Notes: generated from the letters alone by a model not told the origin. 64,000 bases of DNA from CAVXDY01 sp963760715 (GCA_963760715.1 CAVXDY010000004.1:491836-555835), one strand, 5' to 3'. Numbered from the stretch's first letter, positions 39,262 to 48,248 are shown. Translations and numbers: made by a program.

Positions 39262-39352
39262 CTCCCACCTCGGTTTCGTCGGCCTCCGGCCGGCGACCCA
39301 GCCCTCGCTGCGCGCATTATCCACAACGGAAGCGGCGCGGCCTGTCGGCACC

Positions 39353-39397
39353 GGTTGAATCCACTTTTCAACCGCTGAGGATGGGACACCTCTCAGC
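39353..39397. terminator. two tandem hairpins between DUF2007 remnant and Fur-like gene
   Basis: GGTTGAA (39353-39359) pairs with TTCAACC (39367-39373). Directly after, GCTGAG (39374-39379) pairs with CTCAGC (39392-39397). They follow the end of the minus-strand Fur-like gene and could terminate it, or they may be the end of a lost mobile element. The TTTT after the first loop favours termination of a plus-strand transcript less clearly. Confidence 0.35.
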
Positions 39398-39447
39398 CGT
39401 TGACAGCACGGCTCGCGCCAGGCCTCGACGACAGGTCGGCCGGCGCG

Positions 39448-39924
39448 TCAACGGCGCGCGCGCTCCCGGCCGAGGAGCGGGACCTCGTCGAGCGGGATCA
39501 TCGACTCCCGGACTCGCCGCACGTCCCACTCGGAGCGAGGGACGTGCCGCGACAGAGCCGAAAGCGAGGAGCCCGATCGGCCGGCCGCTACAGCCGCGCG
39601 GCAGTCGGGGCAGCGCCCGCGGAGGGTCACGTCGTGGCCCTCGACGGTGTCGTCGGAGGCGTCGGCGCTGCCCTGCAGCGCCTGCTCGAGCGCGGCGTCC
39701 TCGAACGGGCGCACCGCGCCGCAGTTGACGCAGACGAGGTGGTGGTGGTGCTCGCCGCCGGGCAGCGCGGGCTCGTAGCGCGCGACGCCGCCGCCCAGGT
39801 CGATGCGGTGCACCAGGCGCGGGCCGGCCGGCAGGTCGAGCACGCGGTACACGCTCGCGAGGGCGTGCTCGGCCCAGCGGGCGACGGCCTCGTCGTCGGG
39901 ATGGTGATGGTCCGGGCGTATCAT
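39448..39924 (-). CDS. Fur-family metalloregulator, N-terminally short
   Basis: A 158-residue Fur/Zur-like protein. The dimerisation and metal part is intact: RIDLGGGVARYEPA, EHHHHLVCVNCG and RGRCPDCRAA (two CxxC zinc motifs). The DNA-binding part is short: after ATG 39924 it begins at DHHHPDDEAVARWAEHALASVYRVLDL, lacking the first winged-helix helices (the usual TxQRxxVL segment). The longer open frame upstream does not supply them. It may be degenerate, or the missing part was lost by rearrangement. It is head-to-head with another Fur-like gene with 8 bases between their starts. Confidence 0.65.
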   Translation of the reverse strand: MIRPDHHHPDDEAVARWAEHALASVYRVLDLPAGPRLVHRIDLGGGVARYEPALPGGEHHHHLVCVNCGAVRPFEDAALEQALQGSADASDDTVEGHDVTLRGRCPDCRAAVAAGRSGSSLSALSRHVPRSEWDVRRVRESMIPLDEVPLLGRERARR

Positions 39925-39932
39925 CGGGCGGC

Positions 39933-40441
39933 ATGGAGCGCTCGGGGACAGAGACGGTGTGGCGTCGCCTCCGCGCCGACGGACTGCGCCGGACACCCCA
40001 GCGCGAGGCGATCCTGGACGCCCTGAGCGACGCCGGCGAGGCCCTGCCGCTGTCGGTGCTCCTGGCCCGCGGGCGCCGCCGCGCGCCCGGCCTGGGCGAG
40101 CGCACCGCCGAGCGGACGGTGGCGCTGCTGGTGGACCGCGGCGCGGTCGACGCGATCACCCGGACGGGGGAGAGGTCGTCTACCGGCTCTGCGGGCGCGG
40201 CCATCACCACCACCACCTGGTCTGCACGTCCTGCGGCACGGTGGCCGAGCTCGACGAGTGCGACATCGCGGGATGGGCGGCCGACCAGGCGGAGCGCCAG
40301 GGCTTCCTGGTCGAGGGCCACGAGGTGACCGTTCACGGCGTGTGCGGGGGCTGCCGGGACGTCGCGGGGACGACCCCGGCGGCGCTCAGCGAGCGGCGCC
40401 GTCCGCCGCGGCCTCGAGGGCAAGCGCCACGACGAGCGTGA
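39933..40441 (+). CDS. Fur-family metalloregulator, frameshifted as read
   Basis: Two frames make one Fur-like protein of about 169 residues. The first (ATG 39933) has the recognition-helix start GLRRTPQREAILDALSDAG and a winged helix to VDAITRTG; the second carries VVYRLCGRGHHHHHLVCTSCG, with CGGC near the end. The shift lies in the G run at 40166-40170, which needs one more G. The metal core (HHHHH, two CxxC) fits zinc or nickel sensing. The C-terminal tail is arginine/proline-rich and overlaps a small minus-strand frame. Confidence 0.7.
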
Positions 40442-40568
40442 CGAGGGCGACCCGGGCCGCCCAGGCCAGCGCCTCGCCGCCGCCCGCCTGAGGGCGCCCC
40501 GCGGGGACGAATTCCCGCAGCGCGGTTGGGATCGCGAGGGTCGACAGCATGGGGGCAGTGTGACCCAT
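40386..40568 (-). CDS. possible small membrane protein, 60 residues
   Basis: ATG 40568 (or 40550) opens a frame with one hydrophobic helix (LAWAARVALVTLVVALALEAA). The frame extends upstream into a histidine-rich stretch (HRHHDHDRA) without a good start. It overlaps the end of the Fur-like gene by 56 bases. It could be a small metal-related membrane protein regulated by the Fur pair, or only an open frame. No homologue is recognised. Confidence 0.3.
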   Translation of the reverse strand: MGHTAPMLSTLAIPTALREFVPAGRPQAGGGEALAWAARVALVTLVVALALEAAADGAAR

Positions 40569-40655
40569 ACGCCGGACGCGCCGCTGGTGCCTCGCGAACG
40601 CCGGCGCTCGGTCATGGTCGTGATGACGGTGGACCGGGACCGCAATTCCCCGGCG

Positions 40656-42245
40656 TCAGCCGGGCGAGCTCGCCGGGGTCCGGTCGACCGGGGCGTCCTC
40701 CGAGGGCGCGGGCGACGGGAACGGCTCCTCGTTTCGCGGCGACGGCACGCCCCGCAGCCCGATGAAGGCCGTCATCGCGGCGGCGAAGGTCAGCGCCGCG
40801 CCGACCCACATCGCGCCGTTGACCCCGGTCACGAACGCCTCGAAGGCGCTCTGCCGCGCGGCCGGTCCGGCGATCTGCCCGATCACCCGGCCCTGGCCGC
40901 CGATGACCAGCTCGTCGAGGCCGGCGGACCGCCCCTGGGCGCCCGCGGAGAGCTGCGCCACGTCGCCGGCCCACGACCGGGTCGCCAGCGTCGCGCCAAC
41001 GGCTCCCAGAACGGCCAGGCCCACCGCCGCGCCCACCTGCCGCGCCGAGTTGATCACCCCGGAGGCCACCCCGGCCTTCCGGGGGTTGACCGCCGCCATC
41101 GCGGTGGCCGAGGTCGTGGGCATCGTCAGGGCCAGGCCCGCGCCCATGATCACGTAGAAGGGCCAGATGGCGTTGTAGCTGGACGCGACCGTGATCTGGC
41201 TGAGCCCCGCGAGGCCGCCGGACAGCATCAGCATGCCGGTGGTCATGAGCTGGCGCGGGGTGAAGCGCGACTGGAGCCGCCCCGCCCAGGGGGCGATGAG
41301 CATGATCATCCCGGTGAGCGGGAGGGCGGCGACCCCGGACTTCTCCGGGGACCAGCCCTTCACGTTCTGGAAGTAGAGGGTGATGAAGTAGACGACGCCG
41401 AACAGCGCGAGGCCCACGAACACGACGAGGATCACGGGCGCGCTGAACGCTGGGCGGCGGAAGAACTCGAGGGGGACCATCGGGTTCGGGCTGCGGGCCT
41501 CCCAGGCCACGAAGGCGAGCAGGGTCGCGACGCCCGCCACCAGGAAGGTGATCGTGTAGGCCGAGGCCCAGGCGTGCGAGTTGGTCTCGATGAGGCCCCA
41601 CACCACCAGGAAGAGGCCCGCGGTGATGAGGCCGATGCCCGGCAGGTCGAGGGTCAGGCTCGTGGGATCCCGCGACTCGGCCACCGCCCAGAGCGTGACG
41701 AGCGCCCCGACGATCCCGACGGGCACGTTGATCCAGAAGACCGCCGACCAGTTGACGCGCTCGACGAGCACGCCGCCGAGCACGGGGCCGATGGCGAGCG
41801 CCACGGCCGAGATGCCGGCCCAGATGCCGATGGCGGTCCCCAGTTCCCTGCGCGGGAACGCCGCGACGATGATCGAGAGGGTTAGCGGGTTCATGAGCGC
41901 GCCGCCCACCCCCTGGCCGGTGCGGAACGCGACCAGCCACTCGGCCGTCGGCGCCAGCGCGCACGCGGCGGACATGGCGGTGAAGATCGTCAGGCCCACC
42001 AGGAACATCTTCTTGCGGCCGAAGCGGTCGCCCAGCTTGCCGCCGAGCATGATCAGCACCGCGAACGCCAGCACGTAGGCGTTGATCGTCCACTCGAGCG
42101 TCGAGGGCGACGCGTGTAGCTGGCGCTGGATCGAGGGCAGCGCCACGTTGACGATCGTGTTGTCGAGCATGATCAGGAAGAGCCCGAAGCACATCGCGGC
42201 CAGGGTCAGCCACTTGCGGCCCTGGGCGGGGGCGGCGGCGGTCAC
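40656..42245 (-). CDS. DHA2-family MFS drug efflux transporter (14-TMS)
   Basis: A 529-residue, 14-helix major facilitator of the EmrB/QacA type. Motif D1 appears as LDNTIVNVALPSIQRQL at the first helix, motif A as GGKLGDRFGRKKMFLVG, and motif C-like glycine/proline pattern as AIGPVLGGVLVERVNWSAVFWINVPVG. It exports hydrophobic or cationic drugs in exchange for protons. GTG 42245 overlaps the TetR-gene stop as GTGA, so regulator and pump are one operon. The C-terminal tail is proline-rich and acidic. Confidence 0.93.
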   Translation of the reverse strand: MTAAAPAQGRKWLTLAAMCFGLFLIMLDNTIVNVALPSIQRQLHASPSTLEWTINAYVLAFAVLIMLGGKLGDRFGRKKMFLVGLTIFTAMSAACALAPTAEWLVAFRTGQGVGGALMNPLTLSIIVAAFPRRELGTAIGIWAGISAVALAIGPVLGGVLVERVNWSAVFWINVPVGIVGALVTLWAVAESRDPTSLTLDLPGIGLITAGLFLVVWGLIETNSHAWASAYTITFLVAGVATLLAFVAWEARSPNPMVPLEFFRRPAFSAPVILVVFVGLALFGVVYFITLYFQNVKGWSPEKSGVAALPLTGMIMLIAPWAGRLQSRFTPRQLMTTGMLMLSGGLAGLSQITVASSYNAIWPFYVIMGAGLALTMPTTSATAMAAVNPRKAGVASGVINSARQVGAAVGLAVLGAVGATLATRSWAGDVAQLSAGAQGRSAGLDELVIGGQGRVIGQIAGPAARQSAFEAFVTGVNGAMWVGAALTFAAAMTAFIGLRGVPSPRNEEPFPSPAPSEDAPVDRTPASSPG

Positions 42246-42886
42246 GGGGCCTCCTCGGGGACGGGCGCGCCGGCCGGCTCCAGGATCCGCACGAGGGTCT
42301 CGGCGATGGGCCCGAGGCGCCGCAGCGCGCGGTCGCCCTCGGTGGCGCAGGTGAACGCCCCCAGGAAGCTGAGGCCCGCGAAGAGCGCCATGACGTGGTC
42401 GGGGTCGACGTCGGCGCGCAGCCGGCCGGAGGCCTGGCTGCGCCGCACGGCCCCGACCACGATCTCGGCGAAGCCGTCGCGGATGCCGTCGAGCGTCCGA
42501 CGCACCTCGGGCTCGTCGGCCATGGCGACCGCCAGGGAGCGCAGCTTCAGCGAGGCGGGCACGTCGGGCTCGGTCACGCGCTGCCCGAGCGCCCGCGCGA
42601 TGCTCCCGAACGGGTCGTCCCCGGCACGCTCCGCGGCCTCCTCCAGGCGCCGCTGCATCCCCGCGGCCTGCTCCTCGAGCACCGCGAGGAAGAGCGCCTG
42701 CTTCGAGGCGAAGTGGTGGTAGAGGACGGCCTCCGAGCACCGCGCCTCGCGGGCGATGTCGGCCGTGCTGGTGCCGTGGTAGCCGCGCTCGGCGAACAGG
42801 CCGCGGCCCGCGCGCAGGAGGCACGCGAGCCGCTCGTCGCGCGTCATCCGGCTGCGGGGGACGATGGGGTCGCCGAGCGTCGCCAT
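42242..42886 (-). CDS. TetR-family regulator of the adjacent efflux pump
   Basis: A 214-residue TetR protein. The helix-turn-helix is ARGLFAERGYHGTSTADIAREARCSEAVLYHHFASK-like (about residues 27-62), followed by a ligand-binding domain. It precedes and overlaps its presumed target, the DHA2 pump, so it should repress its own operon. A palindrome typical of a TetR operator lies 16 bases upstream of its start. Confidence 0.92.
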   Translation of the reverse strand: MATLGDPIVPRSRMTRDERLACLLRAGRGLFAERGYHGTSTADIAREARCSEAVLYHHFASKQALFLAVLEEQAAGMQRRLEEAAERAGDDPFGSIARALGQRVTEPDVPASLKLRSLAVAMADEPEVRRTLDGIRDGFAEIVVGAVRRSQASGRLRADVDPDHVMALFAGLSFLGAFTCATEGDRALRRLGPIAETLVRILEPAGAPVPEEAP

Positions 42887-42901
42887 CGCCCGACCGTAGC
42901 A

Positions 42902-42915
42902 AGTGAGCGTTCACT
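42902..42915. promoter_or_regulatory. TetR-type operator AGTGAGCGTTCACT
   Basis: Five-base arms AGTGA and TCACT separated by GCGT, in the gap between the tetR gene and lgt. Sequence and position match operators of this family (TGAGTGAAC-like on the minus strand). It probably controls the TetR-pump operon. Confidence 0.6.
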
Positions 42916-42977
42916 CAGTAAAGGGCCGGGGACCGGGGAACGCCGGAGGCCGGCGCGGTTCCCGTACGATCCGCCGC

Positions 42978-43862
42978 GTGTCCGGCGCCGCCCTCGTCGC
43001 GAGCATCCCCGCCCCCGGCGTCCGCGACATCACGTTCGGGCCGTTCGACATCCGGCTCTACGCCCTGTGCCTGCTGGCGGGGATCGCGGCGGCGGTCTGG
43101 ATCAGCACGCGCCGCTGGAAGGCGGTGGGGGGCGATCCGGACCTGGTGCTCGAGGTGGCCCTGTGGTCGGTGCTCGCCGGCCTGGTCGGGGCCCGGCTCT
43201 ACCACGACGTCACGAGCTGGAACGAGGTCGGCGACCAGTGGTATGGCCCGATCGCGATCTGGCAGGGGGGTCTCGGGATCTGGGGCGGGGTGCTCTTCGG
43301 CGTGCTGACCGGGGCCTACGTCACGCACCGCCGGGGGGCGAGCGTCCTCTTGATGATGGACGCCGCGGCCCCCGGGATCCTCGTCGCGCAGGGCATCGGG
43401 CGGCTCGGGAACTACTTCAACCAGGAGCTCTTCGGAGGCCCCTCCAACCTGCCGTGGGCCCTGGAGGTGGACCTCCAGCACCGTCCCGAGAAGTACATCA
43501 ACGACCCCACGTTCCACCCCACCTTCCTCTACGAGATGCTGTGGAACTTCGGCGGGGCGGCCCTGATCATCTGGCTGGGCCACCGCTTCCGGCTGCGCGC
43601 GCCGGGGGTGTTCTGCCTCTACGTGATGATCTACTCGCTGGGGCGCATCTTCTGGGAGCAGCTCCGCGTGGACCCCTCGAAGATGTTCCTCGGGCAGCGG
43701 CTCAACTTCTACGTCGCCCTGGCCCTCTTCCTGGGCGCGATCGTGGCGTTCGTGTGGAGCGTGCGCCGCGGCCCCGAGACGCGCGACGCCCCGGCGGCGA
43801 GCGTTCCCCGCACGTCGGGGGGCGCGAGGGTACGGCCCGCCGGATCGCCCAAGCGGCGCTAG
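42978..43862 (+). CDS. lgt: prolipoprotein diacylglyceryl transferase
   Basis: A 294-residue, 7-helix Lgt that adds diacylglycerol to the lipobox cysteine. The Lgt signature GRLGNYFNQELFGGPS is at about residues 142-157, and HPTFLYEMLWN and GRIFWEQLRVDPS fit the catalytic face. GTG 42978 was chosen over an upstream GTG because the latter falls inside the TetR operator. The stop shares CTAG with the convergent P450 gene. Lipoproteins in this window, for example the sulfate-binding protein, are its substrates. Confidence 0.92.
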   Translation: MSGAALVASIPAPGVRDITFGPFDIRLYALCLLAGIAAAVWISTRRWKAVGGDPDLVLEVALWSVLAGLVGARLYHDVTSWNEVGDQWYGPIAIWQGGLGIWGGVLFGVLTGAYVTHRRGASVLLMMDAAAPGILVAQGIGRLGNYFNQELFGGPSNLPWALEVDLQHRPEKYINDPTFHPTFLYEMLWNFGGAALIIWLGHRFRLRAPGVFCLYVMIYSLGRIFWEQLRVDPSKMFLGQRLNFYVALALFLGAIVAFVWSVRRGPETRDAPAASVPRTSGGARVRPAGSPKRR

Positions 43863-45223
43863 GCGGCCGTCACGCGAACCCGCATGGGCAGGCCGCCGCG
43901 CGGGCGCAGGGTGATCTGCGGGACGAGCTCCAGGGGACGGTCGTCGATCGCCTCCAGGCGCGCGCGGCGGGCGATCGTCGCGAGCAGCAGGGCGCCCTCG
44001 ACCGCGGCGAAGGTGGCGCCGATGCACTTGCGCGTTCCCGCGCCGAACGGGATGTAGGCGTAGCGGTGGGCGGGCGCGCCGCCCCCGTCCGCCCAGCGCT
44101 CCGGCGCGAAGCGCTCCGGGTCGGGCCAGAAGCGCTCGTCCCGATGGAGGAGATAGGGGGGCATCATGATCAGCCCTCCCTCCGGGATCGTGTACGGGCC
44201 CAGCGGCACCGGCTCGACGCATCGCCGGGCCAGCATCCAGACCGGCGGGTAGAGCCGCATCGACTCCTGGAGCAGCCGCTGGGTGTGGGGCAGGCGGCGC
44301 AGGTCCTCCAGGCCGGGCAGGCCGGCGCCGAGGGCGGCGGCCTCCTCCCGTACGGCCCTCTCGGCCTCCGGGTGCCGCGAGAGCAGGTGCCACGTGAACG
44401 TGAGCGCGTTGGCCGTGGTCTCGAGACCGGCGGCGAAGAGCGTCATCACCTCGTGGCGCACCTCGTCGTCCGTCATGGCCGCCCCGTCCTCGGCGTCCTG
44501 GGCGTCGAGGAGCATCGACAGCAGATCGCCGCGCTCGCGCGCCCCGTCGGCCCGGCGGCGGGCGATGACCCCGTCGACCATCCGCTCGAGGTCGGCCTTC
44601 GCCGCGCGGAAGCGCCGGACGGTGCGGGTGGGCGCGCGCAGCCGCACGCCGGAAAAGGGCAGCACCAGGAGGTCGAAGGCCCGGAACACGTCCGCGAGCG
44701 CCTCCTCCACGCGCTCGCGCTCGGCGTCGAGCTCGGTTCCGAAGAGGGTCTCGCCCACCACCGCCATGGTGAGCGCGGTCATCTCGCTGAAGACGTCGAT
44801 GACCTCGCCGTCGGTCCAGCCGGCGGCGGCCTCGTCGGCGCGGCGGGACATGATCCGGGCGTAGCCCTCGAGCCGGGCGTGGTGGAACGCCGGCTGGATC
44901 AGCCGCCGCTGCCGGCGATGGTGCTCGCCCTCGGAGGTCAGCAGGCCGTCGCCCAGGAGCACCCGCGCGCCCTGGAGGATGCGGCCCTTGCGCACCCGCG
45001 CGGCATGGGTGGTGAAGACCTCCTGCACCAGGTCCGGCTCGGTCACCAGGTACATGTCGAGCGGCCCCATGCGGAACGCCACCACCGGCCCGTACTCCCG
45101 TCGCAGGCGCACGAACATGCCCAGCGGATCGCGCCGGCGCTCGCCGATGAGCGCGAGGGAGCCGCGCCGGCCCGGACCCGGGGGCGTGTCGGGGCCGGTC
45201 ACGGGACGCGTCGCGGTCGTCAT
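43859..45223 (-). CDS. cytochrome P450
   Basis: A 454-residue heme monooxygenase of the CYP102/CYP4-like bacterial type. I-helix FAAGLETTANALTF (about 258-271) has the oxygen-activating threonine, ESMR is the ExxR motif, PERFAPERW the PERF segment and FGAGTRKCIG the heme loop, with Cys about residue 398. No reductase or ferredoxin is fused or adjacent. Such enzymes hydroxylate fatty acids or terpenoids. It follows the DUF1684 gene by 10 bases with a GGGAGGG site and is probably co-transcribed with ilvD. Confidence 0.93.
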   Translation of the reverse strand: MTTATRPVTGPDTPPGPGRRGSLALIGERRRDPLGMFVRLRREYGPVVAFRMGPLDMYLVTEPDLVQEVFTTHAARVRKGRILQGARVLLGDGLLTSEGEHHRRQRRLIQPAFHHARLEGYARIMSRRADEAAAGWTDGEVIDVFSEMTALTMAVVGETLFGTELDAERERVEEALADVFRAFDLLVLPFSGVRLRAPTRTVRRFRAAKADLERMVDGVIARRRADGARERGDLLSMLLDAQDAEDGAAMTDDEVRHEVMTLFAAGLETTANALTFTWHLLSRHPEAERAVREEAAALGAGLPGLEDLRRLPHTQRLLQESMRLYPPVWMLARRCVEPVPLGPYTIPEGGLIMMPPYLLHRDERFWPDPERFAPERWADGGGAPAHRYAYIPFGAGTRKCIGATFAAVEGALLLATIARRARLEAIDDRPLELVPQITLRPRGGLPMRVRVTAA

Positions 45224-45233
45224 GGGCCCTCCC

Positions 45234-45855
45234 TCAGCCCGTGCCCGGCGTCCGCTCGCCGGCCTCGACCGCCACGTCGAGGCGGTTCTCCGGCGGCGCC
45301 AGGGGGCAGCTCCAGCGCGGGTCGTAGGCGCAGGACGGGTTGTAGGCGTAGTTGAAGTCCAGCACGAGCCGCTCCCCGGAGGCGCCCAGGTCCGCGCCCT
45401 TCACCGTGTCGAGCAGGTAGCGGCCGCCCCCGTAGGTGCCGTGGCCGGCCAGGGCGTCGCGGAAGGGCAGGAACAGCCCGCCCCCGTAGCCCTCGAGCCA
45501 GTACACGGCCAGCGAGACCTCGCGGCCCCCGAGCGTCGGGCGCACGCTCCCGATGCGCGTGAAGCGCGTCGGCTCGCCGGTGCTGGTGGGGATGATCAGC
45601 TCGGCGCCGGCGTCGTCGGGAGCGAGCTCGGCCTCGACCCGCATCTCGGGCCGGTGGGCGAAGTAGGGGATCCCCGCGAAGCCCGCCCGCTCCTCGGCCG
45701 GCAGCGGGCTCTGCGGGTGCTCGCGCGAAGAGCCCGTCGCGCGCCGTCCGGAAGGCCTCGCATGCGTCCGGGTCACCGCCGGCCTCCCGCACCCGGGCGT
45801 ACATCGCCAGCACCCGCCGCTTCCAGTCGGCCAGGTCCAGGCGCGGGTGGGCCAC
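45234..45855 (-). CDS. DUF1684 protein, frameshifted as read
   Basis: Two frames give a DUF1684 protein of about 207 residues. The first starts at GTG 45855 (AHPRLDLADWKRRV...RDGLFAR) and the second continues EHPQSPLPAEERAGFAGIPYF, with YWLEGYGGGLFLPFRD, TYGGGRYLLDTVKG, VLDFNYAYNPSCAYDPRWSCPLAPPENRL. One base is missing at about 45720-45727, and its insertion restores LFAREHPQSPL. The conserved block with NPSCAY is the family signature; function is unknown. It lies one base after the ilvD stop. Confidence 0.8.
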
Positions 45856-45856
45856 C

Positions 45857-47557
45857 TCAGTCGGCCCGGGTGACGGCGCCCTCCGAGGCGGAGGAGACGA
45901 GGGCGGCGTACTTGGCCAGCACGCCGCGCGTATAGCGGGGGGTGGGCGGCGACCACTCGGCGAGCCGTGCGGCGATCTCGTCGTCGGGCAGGTCGAGGCG
46001 CAGCTCGCGGGCGTCCACGTCGATCACGATGGTGTCGCCCTCCCGCACCGCGGCGAGGGGACCGCCGCGGAAGGCCTCGGGCGCGATGTGGCCCACCATC
46101 AGGCCGTGGGTCGCCCCCGAGAAGCGCCCGTCGGTGATGAGGCCCACCTCGTCGCCGATCCCCTCGCCCACGAGCGCGGCCGTGACGTGGAGCATCTCGC
46201 GCATCCCCGGGCCGCCGGCGGGGCCCTCGTAGCGGATGACCACCACGTCGCCGGCCCGGATGAGGCGCTGCTTGACCGCGGCGAAGGCCTCCTCCTCGCT
46301 CTCGAAGACGCGCGCCGGACCCACGTGCAGGCGCCGCTCGTGCCCGGCGAGCTTCACCACGGAGCCCTCGGGGGAGAGGTTGCCGTGCATGATCGCCAGG
46401 CCGCCGCTGGGTGACAGCGGCGCCTCGATCGGCACCACGACCTCCTGCCCGGGCGACTCGTGCGCCTGGTCGGCGATCTCGCCCAGCGTGCGCCCGTCGA
46501 CGTTGCGCGCGCCGGCGTGCACGAGGTGGCGCTTGGTGAGCTCGCGGCTGACGAGGGCCACACCGCCCGCCTCGAAGAGGTCCGTCGCCACGAAACGGCC
46601 CCCGGGGGTGAGGCTCGCCACGATCGGGGTGCGCTCGGCGATCGAGTCGAAGTCGTCGATCGTCAGGTCGATGCCCATCTCCCAGGCGATCGCCAGCAGG
46701 TGCAGCACCGCGTTGGTCGAGCCGCCGCTCGCGGCGACGCCGGCGATGGCGTTCTCGATCGCGTCGCGGGTGATGATCTGGGAGGGGCGCACGTCGTCGC
46801 GCACCAGCCGCATCACGAGCTCTCCGGCCGCGACCGCGGCGGCCTCCTTGCTCGGGTGCAGGGCCGGCACGCCGTTGAGCCCCGCCGGGCTGATGCCCAG
46901 CAGGTCGAGGGCCATGGACATGGTGTTGGCGGTGAACTGGCCGCCGCAGGCGCCGGCTCCCGGGCAGGCGACGTTCTCGAGGGCGTGGACCTCCTCCGGC
47001 CCCACCCTGCCCGCGGCGTGGGCCCCGACCACCTCGAAGACGTCCTGGATGGTCACGTCGCGGCCCTTGTACCGCCCCGGCGCGATCGAGCCGTTGTAGA
47101 GGACCAGCCCGGGGATGTCGAGACGCGCCAGCGCCATCGCGGCCGCCGGGATGGTCTTGTCGCAGCCCACCAGGCACACGAGCCCGTCGAAGAGGTGGCC
47201 GCGCGCCGCCAGCTCGATCGAGTCGGCGATCACCTCGCGCGACACCAGCGAGCAGCGCATGCCCTCGGTGCCCATCGACACCCCGTCGGACACCGAGATG
47301 GTGTTGAGCTCCATCGGCGTGCCCCCCGCGGCGCGGACACCCCGCTTCACGTGCTGGGCCAGGTCGCGCTGGTTGAGGTTGCACGGCATGGTCTCGATCC
47401 ACGTCGTCGCCACCCCGACGATGGGCTTGGCCAGGTCGTCGTCGGTGAAGCCGGTCCCCTTCAGCATCGCCCGCGCCGGAGCGCGGTCGGGACCGTCCGT
47501 GATGGCCGCGCTGTGGCGCTTGGCCGGATCGCTCGGGCCGTAGGGATCACGCGTCAC
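45857..47557 (-). CDS. ilvD: dihydroxy-acid dehydratase
   Basis: A 566-residue IlvD, dehydrating dihydroxy acids to 2-oxo acids in isoleucine and valine synthesis. The cluster cysteines are in TMPCNLNQR, LVGCDKTIPA and CPGAGACGGQFTANTM, the pattern of the 2Fe-2S class; the GGSTNAVLHLLAIA region and C-terminal GRFSGATHGLMVGHIAPEA are also present. Length is normal. It opens a small operon with DUF1684 and P450 genes and lies downstream of a mini membrane gene. Confidence 0.97.
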   Translation of the reverse strand: MTRDPYGPSDPAKRHSAAITDGPDRAPARAMLKGTGFTDDDLAKPIVGVATTWIETMPCNLNQRDLAQHVKRGVRAAGGTPMELNTISVSDGVSMGTEGMRCSLVSREVIADSIELAARGHLFDGLVCLVGCDKTIPAAAMALARLDIPGLVLYNGSIAPGRYKGRDVTIQDVFEVVGAHAAGRVGPEEVHALENVACPGAGACGGQFTANTMSMALDLLGISPAGLNGVPALHPSKEAAAVAAGELVMRLVRDDVRPSQIITRDAIENAIAGVAASGGSTNAVLHLLAIAWEMGIDLTIDDFDSIAERTPIVASLTPGGRFVATDLFEAGGVALVSRELTKRHLVHAGARNVDGRTLGEIADQAHESPGQEVVVPIEAPLSPSGGLAIMHGNLSPEGSVVKLAGHERRLHVGPARVFESEEEAFAAVKQRLIRAGDVVVIRYEGPAGGPGMREMLHVTAALVGEGIGDEVGLITDGRFSGATHGLMVGHIAPEAFRGGPLAAVREGDTIVIDVDARELRLDLPDDEIAARLAEWSPPTPRYTRGVLAKYAALVSSASEGAVTRAD

Positions 47558-47566
47558 GGCGCGGCC

Positions 47567-47749
47567 CTACTCGTCGTCTTCGGAGGGGCGGGCCTTCGCG
47601 GCGAGCGACGCGAGCGTGAAGAGCGCGAAGAGGATTCCCATCACGAACGGGAGGTAGCCGGCCGCGCCCTTCTCGTCCCAGCCGATCACCAGCAGGAGGG
47701 CCGTCAGCCCCGCAAGCAAGGCCAGCATCCAGACCGGCAGTCCCGGCAT
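47567..47749 (-). CDS. small two-helix membrane protein
   Basis: A 60-residue protein with two membrane helices (VWMLALLAGLTALLLVIGW and YLPFVMGILFALFTLASL) and an acidic end (ARPSEDDE). ATG 47749 has a GGGAG site; ATG 47782 would add 11 residues. It precedes ilvD by 9 bases. No function is recognised. Confidence 0.6.
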   Translation of the reverse strand: MPGLPVWMLALLAGLTALLLVIGWDEKGAAGYLPFVMGILFALFTLASLAAKARPSEDDE

Positions 47750-47837
47750 CGTTTCACGCTCCCGTTCGATCGACGCGGACATGGTATCGGCGGCGGGCGG
47801 CCCGCGGGTGGGGATCCCACTGGTAGTCTCCCGCGCC

Positions 47838-48167
47838 ATGTCGGCGGAGCACGTGGAGGTCCACGTCGAGAAACGTGGAGGCGGGACCCTCGTGCGGGTG
47901 ACGGGGGTGCTCGACGCGCTCGCGCTGCCCGAGGTGTCGCGCGAGCTGACCGACGCGCAGCGCGGCCAGGGGCCCGTGTACGTCGACCTCGAGGGCGTCA
48001 CCTTCATGGACAGCCGCGGCCTGGGCGCGCTGCTGGCCGCCAACGAGCGCGCCCGCGAGGGCGCCCCGCCCGTGAACATCTTCAAGCCCTCGCAGGCGGT
48101 GCAGCGCCTGCTCGACGTCTCGGGCGTTCGCGGCGTGCTGGTCGAGATCGAGGATCTCCCCGAGTAG
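47838..48167 (+). CDS. STAS-domain anti-anti-sigma factor-like protein
   Basis: A 109-residue STAS protein. The conserved loop FMDSRGLGALLAAN has the serine that is phosphorylated by an anti-sigma kinase in SpoIIAA/RsbV types. The rest fits the alpha/beta fold (GTLVRVTGVLDALALPEV). It is alone, with no kinase or sigma gene beside it. The ECF system at 58.8-60.1 kb uses another class of anti-sigma factor, so no link is implied. Confidence 0.85.
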   Translation: MSAEHVEVHVEKRGGGTLVRVTGVLDALALPEVSRELTDAQRGQGPVYVDLEGVTFMDSRGLGALLAANERAREGAPPVNIFKPSQAVQRLLDVSGVRGVLVEIEDLPE

Positions 48168-48193
48168 TTCCGGGGGGGCGCCCGCCGGGCCCG

Positions 48194-48248
48194 CTTGACT
48201 TTGGCGGGGCGCGGCTTAGAGTGCGCGCTGCTTATCGGTTCGATAAGC
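48194..48248 (+). promoter_or_regulatory. promoter and operator 1 of the sulfur cluster
   Basis: A -35 TTGACT (48194-48199) is 16 bases from TAGAGT (48216-48221), and the perfect palindrome GCTTATCGGTTCGATAAGC (48230-48248) begins where transcription should start. The same palindrome recurs at the other two sulfur promoters. The position implies repression by steric block. The leader is about 90 bases before the first start codon. Confidence 0.7.

Noticed and set aside
47838..48167. Partner-switching stress module around the STAS protein
   Set aside because: No anti-sigma kinase, phosphatase or SigB-type sigma gene is nearby.
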